A stretch of DNA of 5,377 nt from SCUN01 sp964355365 (GTDB lineage Bacteria > Acidobacteriota > Vicinamibacteria > Vicinamibacterales > SCN-69-37), in contig CAYHEX010000299.1 of the NCBI GenBank assembly GCA_964355365.1, forward strand, positions 1 to 5,377. Reading direction: 5' to 3'. A program made the translations under genes and the position numbers. Positions 1 to 5,377 of this stretch are shown one piece after another. The stretch's first letter is position 1. Each line of letters opens with the position of its first letter. The notes under the pieces were generated by a model that worked only from the letters and a program-made list of their open reading frames with translations, was not told the DNA's origin and ran no database searches.

Positions 1-2060
1 TCCTCGCCGCCGGCGGCTGGTGGTACTTCCAGCAGCGCGGCGGATTTGACCTGCCGAAGGACGCGGAGCAGAACGCGCTCCTCGTCACGATCGACACCCT
101 GCGCGCCGATGCGCTGTCGTCGTACGGCGGCGCGGCCAAGACGCCGAATCTCGACCGGTTGGCCAGCCACGGCGCGCGCTTCACCGACGCGCACGCGCAG
201 GCGGTGGTGACGCTCGTGTCGCACACGTCGATCCTCACCGGCAAATACCCGTATCAAACCGGCGTGCGCGACAACGCCGGCTTCCGCGTCGCGCCCAACA
301 CCGCCACAATGGCCACGCGGCTCAAACAACAGGGGTTTGCCACCGGCGCCTTCATCGGCGCGTTCCCCCTGACGAAGCGCTTCGGCCTGACGCCGGGCTT
401 CGACGAATACGACGACCAGATCCCCGAAATGCGCGGCGCCGTGGATTTCGCGCTGCCGGAACGCCGCGCCGACACCGTCGTGGACCGCGCGCTCACATGG
501 ATCGGCGCGCAGGACACGAAGAAGTTTTTCGCATGGGTCCATGTCTTCGATCCGCACGCGCCCTACGCCGCGCCCGAACAATGGGCCGCGCAATATCCGG
601 GCGCGCCCTATCAGGCGGAAGTCGCGTGGACGGACGCCGCGCTCGGCAAGCTCTTCGACCGGCTCGCTACGTTGCCGCGCAAGACCCTCGTGATTGTCAC
701 GTCCGACCATGGCGAAGGCCTCGGCGAACACGGTGAAATGACGCACGGGCTCTTCGCCTACGAGAGCACGCTGCGCGTGCCGCTGATCATCGCGGAAGTG
801 GACCCGAAGGCAACGTCGCTGCCGCGCGGCCGCGTTCTCGCGTCACCCGTGCGGCACGTGGACCTGCTGCCGACACTGCTGGACGGCCTCGCCCTCACAG
901 CAGACGCCACGCTGCCGGGCAGCTCCCTGCGCGACGTCATCGCCGGCGCGACCGGCCCGGACCGCCCGTCGTACTTCGAAGCGATGACGGGACTGCTCAC
1001 CCGCGGGTGGGCGCCGCTGCGAGGAGTCGTAGCGAACGGCGACAAGTTCATCGACCTGCCCGTGCCCGAGCTCTACCGCCTCACGGACGATCCGGGCGAA
1101 CTGCGCAATCAGGCATCGCTCAACGCCGACCGCGTCGCCGTCCTCACGAACACGCTCGGCACGTTCGACCGCAACCTGCCGGGGATGCCGCAACGGGAAT
1201 CGGCGGCCGTCACCGCACAGCTCCGATCGCTGGGCTACACCTCGAGCGGACCACGACCCGCGAAGAAGACGTTCACCGACGCGGATGATCCCAAGCGGCT
1301 GATCGATCTCGATCGTGAACTGCACTCGGCCAACGACTTCTATTCGACGGGCCGCTACCCCGAGGCCATCCGCACATTTCAGAGCGTGATCGCCAAGCGT
1401 CCGGACCTGCTCGACGCCTACCGCTACATGGCGTTCGTCCTCTGGCAGATGGGCCGCCCCGCAGACGCCATTGCCACGCTCGAACAGACCATCCGGCTCG
1501 GCATTGCCGATCAGGACGTGCGCACACGGCTCGGCACCTTCCTCGCCGAAACCGGAAACGCCGCCAAAGGCATCGCCCTTCTCACCGGAGCGCCGGCCGA
1601 CGATGTGGAGGCGCAGAACGCACTGGGGATTGCCTACGGCCAGTCGGGCAAGGACACGGAGGCCGTGGCCGCGTTCGACCGTGTGCTCGCCGTCGAGGCC
1701 ACCAACGGGATCGCGCTGCAGAACATCGGCACCATCCGACTGCGTCAGAACAACTTGAAGGATGCGGAATCCTACGTCCGCCGTGCCCTGGCGGCGGACC
1801 CCGCGCTCGCCAACGCGTACACCACCCTCGGCGTGATCTTCCAGCGCACGAACCAGATGGACAACGCGATTGAGAGCTGGCGGCGCGCGGTGGAGATCGA
1901 CGGCACCGAGTTCGACGCGCTCTACAACGTCACGCTCGCGCTCGCCCAGCGTGGCGCGCGCGAGGAGGCCCGCGCCTACGGGGAACGCTTCCTCGCGACC
2001 GCCCCACCCGCCTTCTTTGCCGGCGAACTGGCCGCGATCAAACGCCTGCTCGGACGGTAA
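1..2060 (+). CDS. Sulfatase-fold hydrolase with C-terminal TPR repeats (5' end cut off)
   Basis: The reading frame is open from base 3 to the TAA at 2058-2060, giving 685 visible residues (numbered here from base 3). The true start lies upstream: the first in-frame alternative start (TTG, 159) falls inside the conserved TPNLDRLA segment. Residues 1-9 (LAAGGWWYF) look like the end of an N-terminal membrane anchor, so the enzyme probably faces the periplasm. The alkaline-phosphatase-superfamily domain spans about 24-400: TIDTLRAD with metal-ligand candidate D31, nucleophile region TLVSHTSILTG with T70, DPHAPY (D183, H185), SDHGEGLGEHG (D235, H236), THG (H248), then RHVDLLPTLLDG and PELYRLTDDPGELRN, all typical of sulfatase-family hydrolases. 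An LGYT linker leads to about seven TPR units at 441-670; the third (about 505-534) is shortened. Thr replaces the Cys/Ser modified to formylglycine in true sulfatases, so phosphoesterase, phosphotransferase or an unknown ester activity is as likely as sulfatase. Fold and domain order are secure; the substrate is unknown. Confidence 0.93.
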   Translation, partial: LAAGGWWYFQQRGGFDLPKDAEQNALLVTIDTLRADALSSYGGAAKTPNLDRLASHGARFTDAHAQAVVTLVSHTSILTGKYPYQTGVRDNAGFRVAPNTATMATRLKQQGFATGAFIGAFPLTKRFGLTPGFDEYDDQIPEMRGAVDFALPERRADTVVDRALTWIGAQDTKKFFAWVHVFDPHAPYAAPEQWAAQYPGAPYQAEVAWTDAALGKLFDRLATLPRKTLVIVTSDHGEGLGEHGEMTHGLFAYESTLRVPLIIAEVDPKATSLPRGRVLASPVRHVDLLPTLLDGLALTADATLPGSSLRDVIAGATGPDRPSYFEAMTGLLTRGWAPLRGVVANGDKFIDLPVPELYRLTDDPGELRNQASLNADRVAVLTNTLGTFDRNLPGMPQRESAAVTAQLRSLGYTSSGPRPAKKTFTDADDPKRLIDLDRELHSANDFYSTGRYPEAIRTFQSVIAKRPDLLDAYRYMAFVLWQMGRPADAIATLEQTIRLGIADQDVRTRLGTFLAETGNAAKGIALLTGAPADDVEAQNALGIAYGQSGKDTEAVAAFDRVLAVEATNGIALQNIGTIRLRQNNLKDAESYVRRALAADPALANAYTTLGVIFQRTNQMDNAIESWRRAVEIDGTEFDALYNVTLALAQRGAREEARAYGERFLATAPPAFFAGELAAIKRLLGR

Positions 2061-2064
2061 GAAC

Positions 2065-2083
2065 CCGGTGATAGTCTGACCGG
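2065..2083 (+). promoter_or_regulatory. Possible extended -10 promoter inside a weak inverted repeat, upstream of the VWFA gene
   Basis: In the 30-base gap, TG at 2069-2070 followed by TAGTCT at 2072-2077 resembles an extended -10 element. It keeps the TA and final T of TATAAT but only three of six positions. At the expected upstream distance I see only a poor -35 candidate (CTCGGA, 2049-2054). The -10 is framed by a 5-base inverted repeat, CCGGT (2065-2069) and ACCGG (2079-2083), with a 9-base loop and no T run, so it is not a terminator. If real, transcription would begin near 2084 and leave a leader of only about seven bases before the ATG at 2091, which fits the lack of a Shine-Dalgarno there. 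This could equally be chance, with gene 2 read through from gene 1. Confidence 0.25.
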
Positions 2084-2090
2084 TACCATC

Positions 2091-4610
2091 ATGACTGCAC
2101 GCCCGTTCGTCACGGCCCTCCTGACGGGCCTTCTCGCTGTGGCCACCTCTGCGCAGACACCCGCGCCGGCACCACAGAATCCTCCCGTGTTCACGTCCAC
2201 AGTCGAGATCGCCCGCCTGGACGTGCGCGTAACCGATCGCGCCGGCAAGCCCATCACCGACCTGCGTGCGGACGAAGTGCAGGTGGTCGAAGGCGGAGTC
2301 GCCCGCCCAGTCGTCCTCCTGCAACGCATCGCCGAGGCCGGCCGCACGTATCTGGAGTCGGCGCAGCGCACGATCGGCGCGGAGATCTCCACGAATCAGG
2401 GCGCGCCGCGCGGCCAGCTCTACGTGCTGCTGTTCGATCAGGAACACATCACGCCGGGCGCCGAACTGCGCGTGCGTGTGGCCGCCGAGCGCTTCATCAA
2501 GGAACGGGTGCAGCCGCAGGATCGCATTGCGATCTTCGGGCTGCCGGCGCCGGGGCCGATGCTCGGATTCACCAACAACGCGCGCACCGCTGTGGAACAG
2601 TTGCAGCACGTGCGCGGTTCGCTCGAGCGCGTCTCCACGGGCATCGTCGGGGAAATGACCACGCAGGAGGCCTACGAGATCCTGCGCGGCAACGAGTCGA
2701 TGTTGACGCGTTTTGTCGTCTCGAGCGATGAGGGCACCACCTCGCGCGCCGGCGCCGCCGCCGACGCCACCAAGCGGGCGCAGGAACTGCCCGAAGTGCA
2801 GCGCCGCATCATCAAGGAGACCGCGCAATCGCTCGTGACCAGAGCCGACGGCGACAGCCGGCGATTTCTGCAGCTCTCGGCGGAGCTGTTGAAGTCCATG
2901 CGCAACGTCGACGGACGCAAAACTGTGCTGTTGTTCAGCGAAGGGTTCTACGGCGACAACGTGGCGAACGAAATCCGCGACGTGGCCGCCGCGGCGGCTG
3001 ATGTGTACGGCGTGGTGTACGCGTTCGATCTCAACAACCGCGTGAGCAACAACGGCGCCGAACCCACCGGCAACGACGTGGCGAAGGAGATTCTCAGCCG
3101 CACCGAGCCGATCGGCAGCCTGGCCGCCGAAACGAGCGGCGCGCTGGTGCCCGACGCGCTCAGCCATCTCGATCAGGCCCTCGGCGCCCTCGGCGCGCCC
3201 AACAACGACTACTACATCGTCGCGTTCGAGTCCTCGCCGGCGGCGCTGTCCGATCGCACGGCCTATCAGCGCGTGGAGGTGAAGGTGACGCGGCCCGGTG
3301 CGGTGGTGGGCACACGCACGGGCTACACGGCGGGCGTGGATGCGCGGGCGAACAATGCGGTGGCCAGCCTGCGACGACTCACGATCGACGCCGCACTGGC
3401 GGCGCCGTTCGGACACCAGGGCCTGCGGGTGGAATACACGACGTATCAGAGCCATGGCACCGGCAGCACCGACGAACGCATCGTGCTCAGCCTCGAAGCG
3501 GAACTACCGGTGAATGCCGAGGCTATCGGTGGCGACGACGCGCCGCAGGCGGATGTCGTGTTTGTGGTCCGCGACGCGCGCACGGGCCGCATCGCGGGTA
3601 GCGGCACCGATCGCATTCCACTGCCGACGGCCGTCACCCGCGGTCGCACCAGCGGCGTCGGCGCCTGGCGCGTGCAGTTCGCCTTGCCGCCCGGCGAGTA
3701 CCTCATGCGCGCGATCGTCCGAGAACCCGGCGGCCTGCTCGGCAGCGCCGATCGGCAGTTCGCCGTTCGCGCACTCGGCGGACCCAGCGTGGCCGCCAGC
3801 GACCTCGTGCTCGGCCGGCCCAGCCCCGCCCTGCCTGTGCGCGCGACGGCCTACACGGCTGACCCCCTGCCGGCCGCGGTGCGCGTCTACGGCAGGTCTG
3901 CGGCGCAACTGGACACGCTCACCGCGCGGATCGAGTTGATCCCGGTGGGTGGCAGCACGGCGGTCGTGGGCGTCACCGGCGTGGCCACGGACACCCGCGA
4001 CGTCGAGGGTCAGGAACTCCGCGACCTGTTGTTCGAAGTGCCGCTCGCCGGCGTCCCGGCCGGCGACTACGTCGCCCGGGCGGAGATCCGCGCAAACGGC
4101 GAACTCATCTCGGATCTGCGCCGCCAGGTCACCGTCATCGTTGGCGCGAATCCCGCGCCGGCCGCGGCCCCACCGCGCTCGGCCTTGCCGGTCCCCTCAG
4201 CCGCGGCCGACGGCGTCGTCGCCACGGCCCTGCTGGCCGAGGCCGCTACGTCAGCGAATCCGGCCGTCCAGCAGGCCGCCGCCGGCGTCACACAACTGAA
4301 AGCGGCGCGGTACAACGAGGCGGCCGCCACGCTGAGCGCCGCGTTCGACGCCAGCGCCGGCAAGTCCGCGCCAATCGCGTTCCTGCTGGGTTGGGCACAG
4401 CGCGGCACGGGCAATCTGGTGGCGGCCGTATCGGCGTTCCGCAATGCGGCCACGCTCGATGCGTCGATGATCGCCGCGCACCTCGCGCTCGCGGACACGT
4501 ATGTGACCTTGCAGCAGCCGGCTCTGGCGATTCAGGCACTCGAGGCCGGTCTGGCCAGCCAGCCGAACGCCGCCGAACTGAAACGCATGTTGGAGACGAT
4601 CAAGAAATGA
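2091..4610 (+). CDS. Exported VWFA-related protein, acidobacterial type, with C-terminal TPRs
   Basis: Complete, 839 residues. The ATG at 2091 is supported because a signal peptide follows at once: basic n-region (R4), hydrophobic core at about 6-18, likely cleavage after ATSA (residue 21). Residues 33-80 (TVEIARLDVRVTDRAGKPI, then a DEVQVVEGG segment) match the beta-rich lead-in of VWFA-related acidobacterial proteins. The von Willebrand A-like domain spans about 107-415: strand LYVLLFD ending at D116, helix AAERFI, RIAIFG, a helical insert at about 190-265, GRKTVLLFSEGF (275-286), the closing strand DYYIVAFE (373-380) and TGYTAG (410-415). The metal-site motif is degenerate (DQEH at 116-119, not DxSxS). 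Residues 416-685 look like beta-sandwich material with PPGEYLMRA- and PAGDYVARAEI-like segments. A Pro/Ala linker follows at about 688-710, then two to three TPR units at about 726-839. A role in binding or scaffolding outside the cytoplasm is inferred; no catalytic site is visible. It lies 30 bases after the hydrolase, in the same frame, and overlaps the next gene by four bases. Confidence 0.9.
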   Translation: MTARPFVTALLTGLLAVATSAQTPAPAPQNPPVFTSTVEIARLDVRVTDRAGKPITDLRADEVQVVEGGVARPVVLLQRIAEAGRTYLESAQRTIGAEISTNQGAPRGQLYVLLFDQEHITPGAELRVRVAAERFIKERVQPQDRIAIFGLPAPGPMLGFTNNARTAVEQLQHVRGSLERVSTGIVGEMTTQEAYEILRGNESMLTRFVVSSDEGTTSRAGAAADATKRAQELPEVQRRIIKETAQSLVTRADGDSRRFLQLSAELLKSMRNVDGRKTVLLFSEGFYGDNVANEIRDVAAAAADVYGVVYAFDLNNRVSNNGAEPTGNDVAKEILSRTEPIGSLAAETSGALVPDALSHLDQALGALGAPNNDYYIVAFESSPAALSDRTAYQRVEVKVTRPGAVVGTRTGYTAGVDARANNAVASLRRLTIDAALAAPFGHQGLRVEYTTYQSHGTGSTDERIVLSLEAELPVNAEAIGGDDAPQADVVFVVRDARTGRIAGSGTDRIPLPTAVTRGRTSGVGAWRVQFALPPGEYLMRAIVREPGGLLGSADRQFAVRALGGPSVAASDLVLGRPSPALPVRATAYTADPLPAAVRVYGRSAAQLDTLTARIELIPVGGSTAVVGVTGVATDTRDVEGQELRDLLFEVPLAGVPAGDYVARAEIRANGELISDLRRQVTVIVGANPAPAAAPPRSALPVPSAAADGVVATALLAEAATSANPAVQQAAAGVTQLKAARYNEAAATLSAAFDASAGKSAPIAFLLGWAQRGTGNLVAAVSAFRNAATLDASMIAAHLALADTYVTLQQPALAIQALEAGLASQPNAAELKRMLETIKK
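4592..4596 (+). promoter_or_regulatory. Probable ribosome binding site (GGAGA) for the propeller gene
   Basis: GGAGA lies inside the last codons of the VWFA gene, ten bases before the ATG at 4607. The spacing is slightly long but usable. With the ATGA stop/start overlap it supports the ATG at 4607 and suggests translational coupling to the upstream gene. Confidence 0.5.
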
Positions 4611-5377
4611 CGACGCTGATTCTCGCTCTCGCGCTCTCACTCCTTCCGCAATCAGCTCCGCCGCTGATCTCGGCGACTGCCGTCAAGCTCGCGCCCAAAC
4701 AGATCGCGGAATTCGATGTGAGCAAGCTCCGGGGTGTTATCCGTCGCCTGGCGTGGAGCGCCGACGGCATGCAGTTGTATCTGCAGACGGCCGAGCTCGG
4801 GTCGGACGCGCTGCCGAAAGCGACGTTCCACTTTCTGATCGACGCCCCGACCGGCTCGCTGAAGAAGGTCGACGCCGAACCCGCGTGGGCCGCCGACTAC
4901 AACACGTGGAAATCCTGGAAGTCCGCGCCGGGCGACGACGCGTTTCTCATCGAGTTGGCGACCGAACAGCGCAAGGCGACGGCGACGGCGACGCCAATGG
5001 GCGGCGACTATGCGCGAGGCGGGACAGGTGCGGACGTCTCGGGGTCGGCCGGTTCCGCGTCGATGGACGCGGTCGCGGCGGCGGCGGCGCAGATGCAGTC
5101 GGGCACGGCCAACATCATGCGCCTCAAGGGCCAGGTGATCGGCGAGTGGATGAACCAGCCGATCGTGCCCGGTCAGACCTTCGGTTGGGGGCCGAAGGGC
5201 ACCAACGTGATCGCGTATGCCGAGCCGAACAACCGCCAGTTGATGCTGATGGACAAGTCGGGTGCGAAGCAGAAGATCGCCGACACCAAGGGCGTGTACG
5301 TGCCGGCGTTTTCCCTCGACGCGCGGCAGCTCGCGTGGTTCGAAGTGCGCGGCAAGAAAGCGATCCTGCTCATCAGC
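4607..5377 (+). CDS. Exported beta-propeller (TolB/PD40-like) protein, 3' end cut off
   Basis: The frame opens at ATG 4607, sharing ATGA with the stop of the preceding gene, and stays open for 257 codons to the right edge with no stop, so the product is incomplete. The N-terminus (TLILALALSLLPQSA) is a plausible signal peptide, although it lacks a basic n-region; cleavage could follow A17 or A23. After it, LAWSADGMQLYLQT (48-61), FGWGPKGTNVIAYAE (192-206), LMLMDKSG (212-219) and PAFSLDARQLAWFE (233-246) follow the pattern of propeller blades in TolB/WD40-like PD40 repeats: 'x-W/F-S-x-D/K-G/A-x-x-L/I-A-Y/W'. Between the first blade and these later ones, about 120-170 is a low-complexity Ala/Thr/Gly/Ser stretch, probably an exposed loop or linker. 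Such propellers usually bind proteins or ligands; some are fused to hydrolase domains further downstream, so an enzymatic C-terminus beyond the window (for example a peptidase) cannot be excluded. The reading frame is secure; the family call is moderate. Confidence 0.82.
   Translation, partial: MTTLILALALSLLPQSAPPLISATAVKLAPKQIAEFDVSKLRGVIRRLAWSADGMQLYLQTAELGSDALPKATFHFLIDAPTGSLKKVDAEPAWAADYNTWKSWKSAPGDDAFLIELATEQRKATATATPMGGDYARGGTGADVSGSAGSASMDAVAAAAAQMQSGTANIMRLKGQVIGEWMNQPIVPGQTFGWGPKGTNVIAYAEPNNRQLMLMDKSGAKQKIADTKGVYVPAFSLDARQLAWFEVRGKKAILLIS
4975..4992 (+). repeat. GGCGAC hexamer, three tandem copies
   Basis: Three exact head-to-tail copies within the propeller gene encode alternating Ala-Thr (residues 124-129). 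They fall at the start of the low-complexity segment and could change length by slippage without breaking the frame, since the unit is six bases. Confidence 0.8.
5075..5089 (+). repeat. GCG triplet run, five copies (penta-alanine)
   Basis: Five consecutive GCG codons encode A157-A161 in the low-complexity segment of the propeller protein. Any expansion or contraction would stay in frame. It is short enough to be ordinary in GC-rich coding DNA. Confidence 0.75.

Noticed and set aside
159..161. TTG as the start of the hydrolase gene
   Set aside because: The frame is open upstream to base 3 and encodes essential family motifs (TIDTLRAD, TPNLDRLA) plus the end of a hydrophobic anchor, so this TTG is an internal Leu codon.
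2065..2083. The inverted repeat as a transcription terminator between genes 1 and 2
   Set aside because: The stem is only five base pairs with a nine-base loop and no following T run, so it is too weak for an intrinsic terminator.
843..3455. An 870-codon open frame on the - strand spanning the hydrolase/VWFA junction
   Set aside because: It is in exact codon register with both + strand genes, which share a frame. Its stops would need TTA, CTA or TCA sense codons, which are rare in GC-rich DNA; it ends at a TCA Ser codon (843-845). The product is Arg/His/Gly-rich with no recognisable domain, whereas the + strand proteins have clear motifs throughout.
4251..4640. Overlapping - strand open frames across the end of the VWFA gene (also 4067-4498 and 4288-4539)
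   Set aside because: They are antisense to the TPR region, have Arg/Ala-rich composition without motifs, and would conflict with the well-supported ATGA gene junction.
5173..5373. A 66-codon - strand open frame near the right edge
   Set aside because: It is antisense to the propeller-blade segments at residues 190-256 of the + strand gene, which have recognisable repeat pattern and an unbroken frame; no ribosome site or domain supports it.

Overview
The window is GC-rich, densely coding DNA, and every gene I can support is on the + strand. The best taxonomic guess is Acidobacteriota, possibly a Vicinamibacteria-like lineage. The grounds are the central gene, which has the layout of the 'VWFA-related acidobacterial' family, and the first gene, a sulfatase-fold hydrolase fused to TPRs of a type I associate with the same phylum. 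This assignment rests on recognising families, not on a database search.

Layout: (1) Bases 1-2060 hold the 3' part of a sulfatase/alkaline-phosphatase-superfamily hydrolase with about seven C-terminal TPR repeats. Its start lies left of the window. (2) A 30-base gap (2061-2090) has no evident Shine-Dalgarno but does have a possible extended -10 element. (3) Bases 2091-4610 hold a complete 839-residue exported protein: signal peptide, VWFA-related domain, beta-rich middle, Pro/Ala linker, C-terminal TPRs. (4) Bases 4607-5377 hold the 5' part of an exported beta-propeller (TolB/PD40-like) protein. It overlaps gene 2 by ATGA and runs off the right edge. No non-coding stretch exceeds 30 bases, and I saw no RNA gene, CRISPR array, insertion sequence or attachment site.

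The close spacing and shared strand suggest one transcription unit. All three products look membrane-anchored or exported, and two end in TPR scaffolds, so a shared role in the cell envelope or periplasm is plausible. The substrate and biological role cannot be read from the sequence. The most interesting detail is that the hydrolase has Thr where classical sulfatases have the formylglycine Cys/Ser, with a Val-Ser-His context instead of Pro-Ser-Arg. It is therefore probably not a formylglycine-dependent sulfatase. I found no convincing new biological system here.
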